A stretch of 37,067 bases of DNA from Chlamydiota bacterium (GTDB lineage Bacteria > Chlamydiota > Chlamydiia > Chlamydiales > SM23-39): positions 1-37,067 of the forward strand of contig DAHXLK010000029.1 of assembly GCA_027366035.1 (NCBI GenBank), written 5' to 3'. This document shows positions 7,552 through 14,884 of the stretch, piece after piece. The notes beneath the pieces are model-generated. The model worked only from the letters and a program-made list of their open reading frames with translations, was not told where the DNA came from and searched no databases. Position numbers and translations under genes: made by a program. Position 1 is the first letter of the stretch; every line of letters begins with the position of its first letter.

Positions 7552-9114
7552 ATGAGTATACAAAGTTTTGAAGAATTTCTACACACCTTTATTCCTAAAG
7601 TTTCTTTAAAAAGTTTGCAATGTAATAAAGCTCTATGGATTTTAGAAACCACCGGCACGCAAGATGCTGCCGATTTAAAAGCCTCTTTGGATGTTGAATT
7701 AAGGCTCCTTCTTAGCGATCGAAAAATCTATCAGAAGCTCCAAGCTTGGAGCAAAAATCCTCCAGAAGACATCTACCTTTCTAGGCAGTTGAATGTCCTT
7801 CTCCGGATGTTTGCCGCCAACATGCTCCCCGAAAAGCTGTTGAAGAAAATAGCGAAGAAAGAGGCAGAGTTATCAATGATTTATGCTACCTTTCGCCCTA
7901 AATTAGAGGGGAAGAGGGTGAGTGAAAATGAGATTCGACAAGTCCTTAAAGGGGATAAGGATTCTGATAGAAGGAAAAAGGCGTGGGAAGCTTCTAAAGA
8001 GATTGGTAAAATACTGGCTCCACACATTTTAGAGCTCGTCTCCCTTCGAAATGAGGGGGCAAAAGCCCTTGGGTATCCTCACTATTTCTTGATGCAGTTA
8101 GATTTACAAGAAGTGGATCGCGATACACTTTTTTCTCTTCTAAACACTATCGCTACTCGTTCGGAAAAAGCCTATCAGAACCTTTTACAAAAGATTCAAG
8201 AAAAGCAAATGGCGAGATTTTCTGTAGCTAAGGAGGAGCTAGGCCCTTGGTCTTGGGAAGACCCCTTTTGCCAAGAAGATCCTTTAGATACTAGTAAACT
8301 AGATAAGCTTGTCCAAAACGTAGATATCGTATCAGTGGCAAAAAATTCTTTTGGCAAGATGGGATTTGATGTGGAGAACATTTTGCAAAGGAGCGATCTT
8401 TATGAAAGGGAGGGAAAGAACCAACATGCTTTTTGCTTGCATATTGACAGGGAAGGAGATGTTAGAACCCTCAATAATATCCAGCCTTCTATCCGGTGGT
8501 TAGAGACAGTTTTGCATGAACTCGGTCATGCGGTCTACGAGCTTGGTTTTGAAAAGAGCCTCCCTTGGCTATTGCGAGAGCCCCCCCATATGATTCCGAC
8601 GGAAGGGATGGCCTTGATTTCAGGAAGGCAGGCATATCTCTCTTCTTTTTTACAAGACTTTATTCCCGGAGAAGATTTTACCGTGGCAGAAAAAAGTCTT
8701 CAGAGGCGACAGTTGATCTTTAGCCGCTGGGTATTGGTGATGACCTATTTTGAAGAGGCTCTTTATAATACCGGTCCAAAGGACGATCTAAACACCCTTT
8801 GGTGGCAGCTGGTAGAAAAGTTCCAAGGGATACGAGGTAAAGGACGTGAGAGGGACTTCGATTGGGCTTGCAAGTATCATATCGCTTTAGCCCCTGTCTA
8901 TTATTACAGCTATTTGTTAGGAGAACTCTTTGCTTCTTCATTACAACAAAAGCTCTCTACTCCCTTCTTCAGCCCTCAAACCGGGATCTTTTTACAAAAA
9001 AATCTTTTTGCGCCGGGAAATGCCTATTCGTGGAACCTGCTGATGGAAAAGGTATTAGGAAAGCCTTTGTCTCCCGATGCTTGGATAGCTCAATACGCGC
9101 AAGATCTTGTTTAA
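7552..9114 (+). CDS. M2 family (ACE-like) zinc metallopeptidase
   Basis: A 520-residue protein. The zinc site is HELGH (H322, E323, H326), with a third ligand E351 in IPTEGMALISG, spaced like H383/H387/E411 of angiotensin-converting enzyme. Downstream, LWWQLVEKFQGIRG, DFDWACKYHIALAPVYYYSYLLGELF and the SWNLLMEKVLGKPL region resemble, in order, the WW-L-KYQG, DFD-GAKFHI-VPY and tail motifs of peptidase family M2 (peptidyl-dipeptidase A), more than M3 oligopeptidase F. There is no signal peptide, so a cytoplasmic peptidase is expected. ATG 7552 is chosen because the open frame further upstream is antisense to yidD and unconserved. No clear ribosome-binding site is seen. A truncated PAL-A follows within five bases of the stop. 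Confidence 0.78.
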   Translation: MSIQSFEEFLHTFIPKVSLKSLQCNKALWILETTGTQDAADLKASLDVELRLLLSDRKIYQKLQAWSKNPPEDIYLSRQLNVLLRMFAANMLPEKLLKKIAKKEAELSMIYATFRPKLEGKRVSENEIRQVLKGDKDSDRRKKAWEASKEIGKILAPHILELVSLRNEGAKALGYPHYFLMQLDLQEVDRDTLFSLLNTIATRSEKAYQNLLQKIQEKQMARFSVAKEELGPWSWEDPFCQEDPLDTSKLDKLVQNVDIVSVAKNSFGKMGFDVENILQRSDLYEREGKNQHAFCLHIDREGDVRTLNNIQPSIRWLETVLHELGHAVYELGFEKSLPWLLREPPHMIPTEGMALISGRQAYLSSFLQDFIPGEDFTVAEKSLQRRQLIFSRWVLVMTYFEEALYNTGPKDDLNTLWWQLVEKFQGIRGKGRERDFDWACKYHIALAPVYYYSYLLGELFASSLQQKLSTPFFSPQTGIFLQKNLFAPGNAYSWNLLMEKVLGKPLSPDAWIAQYAQDLV

Positions 9115-9118
9115 TTAT

Positions 9119-9192
9119 ACCGCTTTTAAAAAGATCAAATCCGGGGAAGCAAGGGTAAAATTTTCAACCAAATGGGAGGTCGAAACAGTTCC
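9119..9192 (-). repeat. PAL-A fragment (copy 3, one arm)
   Basis: The last 74 bases of an inverted PAL-A, from CGCTTTTAAAAAGATCAAAT to GGTCGAAACAGTTCC. The other arm is absent. It begins directly after the metallopeptidase stop codon. Confidence 0.85.
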
Positions 9193-9210
9193 ATAATAGA
9201 TTCCCCCTAC

Positions 9211-9240
9211 TTGTTAAAAACCTCCTTTTTGCCCTATACT
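9211..9240 (+). promoter_or_regulatory. promoter of tRNA-Leu
   Basis: TTGTTA (9211-9216) and TATACT (9235-9240) are spaced by 18 bases. A start is expected at about 9247, exactly where the next PAL-A copy begins. If that copy and one TTTTAA repeat are removed, the tRNA would start about 16 bases after the -10, which is normal spacing for a tRNA gene. Confidence 0.55.
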
Positions 9241-9245
9241 TTTAA

Positions 9246-9412
9246 GGGACTGTTGAAATCTTTAGCTTTGCAGTTAAAATTTGAGCCTAGCAAAGTCGGT
9301 TTGATTTTTTTGAAAGTGACATATCCTACTCAGGTATAGGCGCTTTTAAAAAAAATCAAATCCGGGGAAGCAAGGATAAAATTTGAATCAAATGGGAGAT
9401 TTCAACAGTCCC
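9246..9412 (-). repeat. PAL-A palindromic element, copy 4 (full, in tRNA-Leu leader)
   Basis: 167 bp, GGGACTGTT to AACAGTCCC, inverted orientation. It is flanked on both sides by TTTTAA, a likely 6-bp target duplication. It separates the promoter at 9211-9240 from tRNA-Leu at 9429, so it should be transcribed as part of the precursor. Confidence 0.93.
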
Positions 9413-9428
9413 TTTTAAGCATTTCGAT

Positions 9429-9512
9429 GCGAAAGTGGTGGAATTGGCAGACACGCTACCTTGAGGTGGTAGTGGGAGAGATCCTTTAGGGGTTCGAGTC
9501 CCCTCTTTCGCA
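9429..9512 (+). tRNA. tRNA-Leu (GAG anticodon)
   Basis: A class II tRNA of 84 bases. Acceptor GCGAAAG pairs with CTTTCGC, discriminator A at 9512. The anticodon stem CTACC/GGTAG encloses TTGAGGT with anticodon GAG. A variable arm (TGGGAGAGATCCTTTA) is followed by GGGGTTCGAGTCCCC. CCA is not encoded. The last 27 bases overlap the 3' end of a minus-strand protein gene. Confidence 0.96.
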
Positions 9513-9830
9513 CACTTCTTTAAAAAGTTCCAGCTCCTTTTCTATTTCCACGGGGTCTAGTTTTTCAATGGCCCTTTTTAGCCCCTCAAAAACTTCTTGT
9601 GTATCTATTCCCTTTTGGGAAGCCGCCTTCTTGGCCTCTTCAGCAAAGGACAAGAGCTCTTTTTGGTGATGGAGGATAAGTTTTTGGACCTCTTCGATCT
9701 GTCCTTTGAGGGTAGCTTTCATCAAAAACGATTCCTTGCTAAGCCGGTTTTGTAGGCTTTTCACTACCCCTTCATTATCATAAAGAAAACGGATTACCTC
9801 TGAAAATTTCTTCCAAGGATCGGTTGGCAT
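9486..9830 (-). CDS. small helical hypothetical protein whose end overlaps tRNA-Leu
   Basis: A 114-residue charged protein (MPTDPWKKFSEVIRFLYDNE...), predicted almost all helical with Lys/Glu-rich heptads (QIEEVQKLILHHQKELLSFA; EKELELFKEVCERG). It has no signal peptide or membrane helix. The last eight or so codons (ERGDSNP) and the stop are read from the antisense of the tRNA-Leu T-arm and acceptor, so the native stop has either been lost or always lay there. It follows recO by 27 bases on the same strand. In C. trachomatis a small conserved hypothetical also neighbours recO (CT470-471, from memory). Function unknown. Confidence 0.68.
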   Translation of the reverse strand: MPTDPWKKFSEVIRFLYDNEGVVKSLQNRLSKESFLMKATLKGQIEEVQKLILHHQKELLSFAEEAKKAASQKGIDTQEVFEGLKRAIEKLDPVEIEKELELFKEVCERGDSNP

Positions 9831-9857
9831 ATAGTTTTATGGGTAACGTTACAGGGA

Positions 9858-10511
9858 TTAAAAGTCAAAAAAGAGCTTGGAGATTTTTTCTAGGAAGGGT
9901 AAGGGGGCGGTAATTGTCTCGATTTCTGAAAATTTTTTTAGTCCCATCAATAGGATAAGGCTATGAAGCTCTTCTTCGGTAAAAGAAAGGGACTCTTTTT
10001 TAGCATGATCTTTACACAAGGACTCTCCCTTGCAAAGGAAGGAGGAAGGAGCTCGGCATTTTTGACAGGTAAGGCTCAGGTGGATAACCCCTTCATGTTG
10101 AAGGAGTTTTAGCTGAAAACTAGCAGCAAGTTTTGTAGGGTCCGAGAATTCAGAGATTTTTTTTAGATAGGTAACGGCAAGGAGGTAGAGTTTGGGAGAC
10201 GGTTTTCCGGGAAACTGGGAGGTAAGGAGCGATTTGGCAATAGAGGCTGCCGCCATAAGATGTTCATAGCTTTGTTTTAAATCGGCATGGGAAAAGGCTA
10301 TCTTTACCTCTGTAAGGGTATATAGGTCATTTTTTTTTAGATAGGCAAATTCTAGCAAGGTAAGGGGGGAGCCTACAGGGATTTTTTGCAACTTTCTCGG
10401 GGCTAACATGGAGATCAGGCCAAACTCTTTGGAGAAAATTTTTAAGATCCTACTTCCTCGTAAGTAAGGTATTGAGGAAAGGATGATCCCTTCGTCTCGT
10501 TCCAATGCCAT
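9858..10511 (-). CDS. recO: DNA repair protein RecO
   Basis: A 217-residue recombination mediator that helps load RecA on SSB-coated single strands (RecFOR pathway). An N-terminal OB-fold (ERDEGIILSSIPYLRGSRILKIFSKEFGL, residues 4-32) is followed by a helical domain and a C-terminal zinc-finger-type knot, C149-x2-C152...C160...C166 (TCQKCRAP, LCKGESLCKDH). Length fits RecO. The start is set at ATG 10511 (MALERDEG); a longer frame would run into the antisense of tRNA-Arg and is not conserved. It probably shares a transcript with the small protein at 9486-9830. Confidence 0.9.
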   Translation of the reverse strand: MALERDEGIILSSIPYLRGSRILKIFSKEFGLISMLAPRKLQKIPVGSPLTLLEFAYLKKNDLYTLTEVKIAFSHADLKQSYEHLMAAASIAKSLLTSQFPGKPSPKLYLLAVTYLKKISEFSDPTKLAASFQLKLLQHEGVIHLSLTCQKCRAPSSFLCKGESLCKDHAKKESLSFTEEELHSLILLMGLKKFSEIETITAPLPFLEKISKLFFDF

Positions 10512-10574
10512 AGTTTTTCTGTATTTTAAAGTTTTCTTCAAATTGAGGAAACTGTTACAGTTTTTATCGCTTTT

Positions 10575-10648
10575 GCACCGATAGCTCAATTGGATAGAGT
10601 ACTTGGCTTCGGACCAAGTGGTTAGAGGTTCAAGTCCTCTTCGGTGCA
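10575..10648 (+). tRNA. tRNA-Arg (TCG anticodon)
   Basis: A 74-base cloverleaf. Acceptor GCACCGA pairs with TCGGTGC, discriminator A at 10648. The anticodon stem CTTGG/CCAAG encloses CTTCGGA with anticodon TCG. The T arm is AGAGGTTCAAGTCCTCT. CCA is not encoded. It lies 63 bases from the divergent recO start and 34 bases before the next protein gene. Confidence 0.97.
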
Positions 10649-10682
10649 CTTTAAATAAACGATAGTATATGATGCTGAAGTG

Positions 10683-11039
10683 ATGGCTAAAAAAACTTTT
10701 TTACAGCCCTTCCTCACTATAGGCTTTTTGGTAGGTATCGTATTCGTTGTCCTCAATATCCTCCCGGTCCCATGGCAAAAAAGGATTTCTCCCTTAAAAG
10801 AGGTAAACGATCTGGTCCAAGTTTGGGAGGAGGTCATGCAAGGATCGAAAATCGCCTACTGGATCGATAGGGACAAAGCTTCGATCCATATCGAGGTAAA
10901 GGATAGGGCCAAAGTCTTAGCCTTGCAAGAGATATTTTCCAAAAAGGGCTTTGACCTAATACTTACCCGGAATGAGTTGCAGTTAAAATGTAAAGACAAA
11001 TCGGGAATTTTCTTAAGAGTACAGTATGGTGCAGAGTAA
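10683..11039 (+). CDS. single-pass membrane hypothetical protein
   Basis: A 118-residue protein with one N-terminal membrane helix (FLTIGFLVGIVFVVLNIL, about residues 8-25) after a short basic start (MAKK), so the C-terminal part is probably outside the cytoplasm. The remainder alternates short strands and helices (SKIAYWIDRDKASIHIEVKD; KKGFDLILTRNELQLKCKD). I recognise no family. ATG 10683 is preferred over the adjacent GTG 10680. It overlaps the hpf gene by 14 bases and is probably the first gene of that operon. Confidence 0.75.
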   Translation: MAKKTFLQPFLTIGFLVGIVFVVLNILPVPWQKRISPLKEVNDLVQVWEEVMQGSKIAYWIDRDKASIHIEVKDRAKVLALQEIFSKKGFDLILTRNELQLKCKDKSGIFLRVQYGAE

Positions 11040-11655
11040 GAAAAAATTCGAAGGAGAAGGATATAGCCTCTCTATTGTGGGAAAACACCTACATGTCACC
11101 GACACTCTTCACGATTATATTCTGGAAAAAATTGCCAAATTCGAAAGGTTTACCGATAAAATTTTAGATATCGTTGTCACCATCGAAAAGCAGAAGTTAG
11201 AACATAGCGTCTCGTTTTTGATGAAATTCCTCCACTTTCAAATCAAATCGCACGCCGGCACCGATGACCTGTACTCCGCAATTGATAAAGCCTCGGATCG
11301 AATGTTACGACTCATTTCTAAATACAAATCAAAATTGATGGCCCACCATACTCAAGGTCTGAGTGCGATTGACCTTAAGGTAAATGTTCTCGAGCCTCAA
11401 AGAGACGAAGTTACATCGATCAATATCGATATCGAAGCGGAAAATTGGCGCAAAGAACAGGAAAAATACCGGCTTCATAGCGTGGTGAAAACCGAAAAGT
11501 TGAGCATAAGGACCTTAACTCAAGATGAGGCGGTGATGAAGATGGAGCTATCTTCCGAACCTTTCCTTATCTATCGTGGGGAAGAGGACCAAAAGCTAAA
11601 AGCTATCTACCGTAGGGAAGATGACAATTTTGGCTTGGTCGAGTTGCAGGTGTGA
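11026..11655 (+). CDS. hpf: ribosome hibernation promoting factor, long form
   Basis: A 209-residue protein that would bind the small subunit's mRNA/tRNA channel and pair ribosomes into inactive 100S dimers. The N-terminal S30AE (RaiA/HPF) domain covers about residues 12-105 (GKHLHVTDTLHDYILEKIAK...HAGTDDLYSAIDKASDRML). A linker is followed by the C-terminal dimerisation domain (about 155-209: KTEKLSIRTLTQDEAVMKME, PFLIYRGEEDQKLKAIYRRE, DNFGLVEL), so this is the long, self-dimerising type. A role in the dormant extracellular stage of the chlamydial cycle would make sense but is inference. The GTG of the next gene overlaps its stop. Confidence 0.9.
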   Translation: MVQSKKKFEGEGYSLSIVGKHLHVTDTLHDYILEKIAKFERFTDKILDIVVTIEKQKLEHSVSFLMKFLHFQIKSHAGTDDLYSAIDKASDRMLRLISKYKSKLMAHHTQGLSAIDLKVNVLEPQRDEVTSINIDIEAENWRKEQEKYRLHSVVKTEKLSIRTLTQDEAVMKMELSSEPFLIYRGEEDQKLKAIYRREDDNFGLVELQV

Positions 11656-12050
11656 GCCCCCTTTTTGACCCTATTCGTAGAATTTTTGTCCCTGACCTTC
11701 CTGAAGAGAGGGTCCGGCAAAAATGGCTCCAGGTGATGATTCAAGAACTTGGATTTCCTAGAGGGCTTATCTCTGTAGAAAAAGAGATACCCGGTATTGA
11801 AAGGAGGCTAGATATTCTCTGCTATACGCCCCAATTGCAGCCCCTCCTTTTAATGGAATGTAAAAAAAAAGTATCCGGTAAAGCTCTGCAGCAGGTTATC
11901 GGCTATAATCGAGAAGTGAGGGCCTACTTTCTTTGCCTTGCCTTTCCCCTTTCTTGTACCATCTATTGGCGAACACAAGGAGGATATCAATCTCATAACG
12001 GCTTACCTTATTATGAGGAACTTTTAAAAGCGGTAGCTCGTGGAAATTGA
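11652..12050 (+). CDS. HsdR_N-like PD-(D/E)xK nuclease-fold protein
   Basis: A 132-residue protein resembling the N-terminal nuclease domain of type I restriction R subunits (HsdR_N_2). Key residues are D54 (ERRLDILCY), E69-x-K71 (LLLMECKKK) and the following helix QQVIGYN, together the D-ExK-Q pattern of this fold. No helicase domain follows, and no HsdM or HsdS is present, so it is a stand-alone domain and not a restriction system. Its substrate is unknown. The start is GTG 11652, overlapping the hpf stop; its own stop overlaps the GTG of the next gene. Confidence 0.75.
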   Translation: MSPLFDPIRRIFVPDLPEERVRQKWLQVMIQELGFPRGLISVEKEIPGIERRLDILCYTPQLQPLLLMECKKKVSGKALQQVIGYNREVRAYFLCLAFPLSCTIYWRTQGGYQSHNGLPYYEELLKAVARGN

Positions 12051-13179
12051 GTGGAAAGAAGACCACCTACTCGTTGGCCAAAAAAAATATTTTATTGAAA
12101 CCCCCTTGGCCCTCGACCTCTTTTTTACAAAAGTAGCGTGGGAGGTAGCCTTTTTGCCTTATCGACTACAATCTTTTCCCCCTCCTTTACAAGAGCGTTT
12201 TGAAAAGATTGCAAGGGGGGTCCGTTTTACCCTTTCTGAGTATAGCGATTTTGGCTGTAGGGTCTTCCACAATGTCTATAAAAATCTCCTTTTAGATAAG
12301 CCGTTTACCCATTTGTCGTCTCTTCAGGATGGTTATCTGGATATCCCTGCAATTATTTGTGGGGCCGGTCCTAGCATAAAAAAAGAGGAGCTGCAGTTAA
12401 AAAAACTGCAAGATAAAGGGCTAATTTTTGCAGGAGGATCGGCGATAAAGCTGTTAAAAACAATGGGGATAAAGCCCCATTTTGCCGCAGCAGTAGATAA
12501 AGTGGCCCTTGTTGATCCGGAAGCCATCCCCTTTTTTTATCAAAAAAGGGTCTTTCCACAGGTCCTCCAAAAGGCAAATGGACCTTTTTTATCAGCCCCT
12601 CCAAGTCCCGGCTATCCACTAGAAGAATGGATGGATCAAAAACTGGGTCTTCCCGGAGGGACATTAGATAGTGGCTGGAATGTAGTAAACTTTCTCATCC
12701 AGATTGCTAGGTACTTAGGATGTCGCCCCATTGTGCTTGTAGGAGTCGATCATACGAGCGAACAAGGGATGGTGCAAGAAGATTTTTTCCTTTCGGCCGA
12801 TTGGATGAAAGAGGTAGCGGCCTTGGATAAAAAAAGGCTTTATAATGCTTGCAAAAAAGGGCTCTCCTTTGGAGACGATGTAGGCATCGTTTCTTTAAAA
12901 GATCTAGATTTTCCAACTAAGAAGTTTTCTTTTGCTTTTCAAACACAAAGGATTGAAAAAGGGGAAAAGAGGAAGCTGCTAGAAGAGATCGGACAAAGCC
13001 TTAAGAGGTGTGCCTTAGGTATGTTCGAAGATGAGCCCCTTTATACCGAGTGGTTACAACCTCTTTGGGAGGTTTGGAGGCCGGTAATTTTTCGGATCGG
13101 AGGGGATCCTAAGGTCCATGAAATCGCTTTTTATCAGCAGGCTATTGAGGAACATCAAAAGGTGATAGATGAGTTTTAA
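12040..13179 (+). CDS. MAF/DUF115 glycosyltransferase-like protein, short form
   Basis: A 379-residue protein with the DUF115 (MAF flagellin glycosyltransferase / MptE-like) core. Motifs are IICGAGPS (105-112), LIFAGGSAIKLLKTMGIKPHFAAAVDK and CRPIVLVGVDHT (about 228-239). Family members transfer nonulosonic acids to flagellin, or act as 6-hydroxymethylpterin pyrophosphokinase in archaea. The first part lacks the longer MAF N-terminal domain seen in the next gene. No signal peptide is seen, so action is cytoplasmic. It starts with GTG and overlaps both neighbours, so it is certainly translated in the hpf operon. No flagellin or sugar-synthesis genes are in the window; the acceptor is unknown. 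Confidence 0.78.
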   Translation: MEIEWKEDHLLVGQKKYFIETPLALDLFFTKVAWEVAFLPYRLQSFPPPLQERFEKIARGVRFTLSEYSDFGCRVFHNVYKNLLLDKPFTHLSSLQDGYLDIPAIICGAGPSIKKEELQLKKLQDKGLIFAGGSAIKLLKTMGIKPHFAAAVDKVALVDPEAIPFFYQKRVFPQVLQKANGPFLSAPPSPGYPLEEWMDQKLGLPGGTLDSGWNVVNFLIQIARYLGCRPIVLVGVDHTSEQGMVQEDFFLSADWMKEVAALDKKRLYNACKKGLSFGDDVGIVSLKDLDFPTKKFSFAFQTQRIEKGEKRKLLEEIGQSLKRCALGMFEDEPLYTEWLQPLWEVWRPVIFRIGGDPKVHEIAFYQQAIEEHQKVIDEF

Positions 13180-14707
13180 AGAAAACCTTACCCTTCTTTA
13201 TGAAAAATCTCCCCATATTGCTTTTTTAGCCCATACCTCTCCTAGAAAAAAAAGAAAAAAAAGGGGGAAGGTAGACTTTAATACCAGTGCCGACCTTCTC
13301 TATATTTGCGGGCTGGATGATAGTTATCCTTATTTAAAAAGGTGGCTTTCCGAGAAAGAAATAAGAAAGCTTGTTTATTTAGAGGGAGATCCCGGCAAGG
13401 TGGTCGATTTTTTGCATAGTCCTTTAGCCCATTTTCTGTTACAAGACCCTCAAGTATACCTTATTTTTTCTTCGAAAAAAACCAAATGTGTAGCAGAAGA
13501 GCTTGCCAACCGGTTTCCTACTAAAAATCTCGATGTCGTCGGCCCCAAAAGATTTCGGTGGGAGATTCTCCGAGCTACCCTTTTAATATCGGGACTTTTG
13601 ACCGATCGTCTTTTTTCCTATGTCCCTTTTCAAAACTTTATCCATAATCTTCGAAAGCTCCCCTCTTCATTTTTAGTAAATAATCTTAAAGGGCTGTTCC
13701 GGGGTCTTCCCGCCATCATCGTAGGTGCAGGGCCCACCCTTGCCGAATCGATTCCGGTGCTTAGACAGGCTGTTTCAAAGGCTTTAGTGATTGCAGGAGG
13801 TTCCGGATTTCCTGCTTTGACCTCTCAGGGGGTTTTCCCTCATTTGGCAGTAATGGTGGATCCTAATCAGGAAGAGGTTGAAAGGGCAAAAATAGCTAAG
13901 GCCCCCCATGTCCCTTTGATTTACAATATGCGGACCCATCCGGATGTAGTAGATGTTTTTCAAGGACCGATTGGTTATATTCGCTCTACGATTTGTGCCC
14001 TTCATGATCTTTGGATGGAGGAAGAGCTGGGTATTACCAAAGAAGTAATAGGAAAAGCTTTAAAAAAAGAGACTTTATCGGTAACCCCTCTTTGTCTAGA
14101 GTTAGCCCACTATTTAGGATGTAGTCCTATCGTATTAGTAGGGGTCGATCTTGCCTATACTTATGGGAAGAGATATGCAGGCGGGGTGGTGGAGAAAGAG
14201 TCGCCTATAGAAAGCGGGGTTAAAATGGGCAATCTTATAACTACATTGCCATGGTTGCTTGAAAAAAATGTTCTATCTTCTTTAGCTAGGAAAAGGAAGA
14301 TAATTAATGCTTCTAAAAACGGCCTTTCCATTTTTCGAATTCCTTATCTTCCCTTAAGAGAAGTTTTATCTCAGGCTCCACTAATAGATATCGGGTCTTT
14401 TTTACAGAGAAAGATGTTAAATAAATTGTCCATTACGAAAGAAGCTATAGAAAACTTAATAGAAAAATTACAGGTAAGTATTCAGAGGTGTTATGACAAA
14501 GTCCTCCTCTTAGAAAAAGGGGAAAATCCATTAGCTGAGATGGAGCTACAGGAAGAGCCGGCGATGAAAATCCTTTTCTATGATACCAAAAAGCTGGTAA
14601 AGAGCTGGGCTTCTTTTCGTGCCTTTCTTGAAGAGTATCTTAAGGGCTCACCTTACGCAATCCATGGTCCATGTAAAGCGCGCTGCACTTCGATCAAGGG
14701 GCCATAG
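13169..14707 (+). CDS. MAF/DUF115 glycosyltransferase-like protein, full form with an element-derived C-terminus
   Basis: A 512-residue protein. The N-terminal MAF-type domain (about 35-170; LLYICGLDDSYPYLKRWL, LVYLEGDP) is followed by the DUF115 core: IIVGAGPTLAES (183-194), LVIAGGSGFPALTSQGVFPHLAVMVDPNQEE and CSPIVLVGVDLAYTYGKRYAGG. It overlaps the preceding paralogue-like gene by 11 bases. The last 19 residues (SPYAIHGP to SIKGP) and the stop are encoded by a PAL-B insertion at 14647. Removing the element and one target repeat restores ctt-aag-ggg-ctg-ctt-caa-taa, so the ancestral protein ended LKGLLQ (496 residues, stop at 14821). The catalytic core is intact, so function may survive. Acceptor and sugar unknown. 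Confidence 0.8.
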   Translation: MSFKENLTLLYEKSPHIAFLAHTSPRKKRKKRGKVDFNTSADLLYICGLDDSYPYLKRWLSEKEIRKLVYLEGDPGKVVDFLHSPLAHFLLQDPQVYLIFSSKKTKCVAEELANRFPTKNLDVVGPKRFRWEILRATLLISGLLTDRLFSYVPFQNFIHNLRKLPSSFLVNNLKGLFRGLPAIIVGAGPTLAESIPVLRQAVSKALVIAGGSGFPALTSQGVFPHLAVMVDPNQEEVERAKIAKAPHVPLIYNMRTHPDVVDVFQGPIGYIRSTICALHDLWMEEELGITKEVIGKALKKETLSVTPLCLELAHYLGCSPIVLVGVDLAYTYGKRYAGGVVEKESPIESGVKMGNLITTLPWLLEKNVLSSLARKRKIINASKNGLSIFRIPYLPLREVLSQAPLIDIGSFLQRKMLNKLSITKEAIENLIEKLQVSIQRCYDKVLLLEKGENPLAEMELQEEPAMKILFYDTKKLVKSWASFRAFLEEYLKGSPYAIHGPCKARCTSIKGP

Positions 14708-14803
14708 CCATTTGGCTATGGCCTCCTCAAGATCGCTAACGCTTCTACTCCCCGGTCGAAGTTCGCTTGCGCTTCCATTGGACCATGGATTGCGTAAGGT
14801 GAG
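14647..14803 (+). repeat. PAL-B palindromic insertion element, copy 1
   Basis: 157 bp with inverted ends CTCACCTTACGCAATCCATG / the reverse complement ending GGTGAG. The long arms meet at the inner palindrome GGCCATAGCCATTTGGCTAT. The 7-bp target duplication TTAAGGG lies at 14640-14646 and 14804-14810. It is inserted in the coding end of the second MAF gene and encodes no protein of its own. Confidence 0.95.
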
Positions 14804-14822
14804 TTAAGGGGCTGCTTCAATA

Positions 14823-14884
14823 AGCTTTGCAGAAAAATTTTGAGAGCCTGTGTTCACACATGTGCTCAAAATTGCTGCAAAGCT
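14823..14884. repeat. long hairpin after the ancestral MAF stop codon
   Basis: AGCTTTGCAG (14823-14832) pairs with CTGCAAAGCT (14875-14884). AATTTTGAG (14836-14844) pairs with CTCAAAATT (14865-14873). TGTG/CACA closes the tip around TTCA. It begins at the ancestral stop codon of the MAF gene. There is no T-run after it, so a classic terminator is uncertain. Confidence 0.75.

Noticed and set aside
10512-10649. Upstream extension of RecO by 46 codons
   Set aside because: It runs through the antisense of tRNA-Arg and a spacer; RecO conservation begins at MALERDEG.
11652-12050. Restriction-modification or anti-phage system
   Set aside because: Only the HsdR_N-type domain is present, with no helicase, methyltransferase or specificity gene near it.
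14619-14807. A 62-codon plus-strand open frame across PAL-B
   Set aside because: It arises from the palindrome and the end of the MAF gene; the other PAL-B copies do not keep it.
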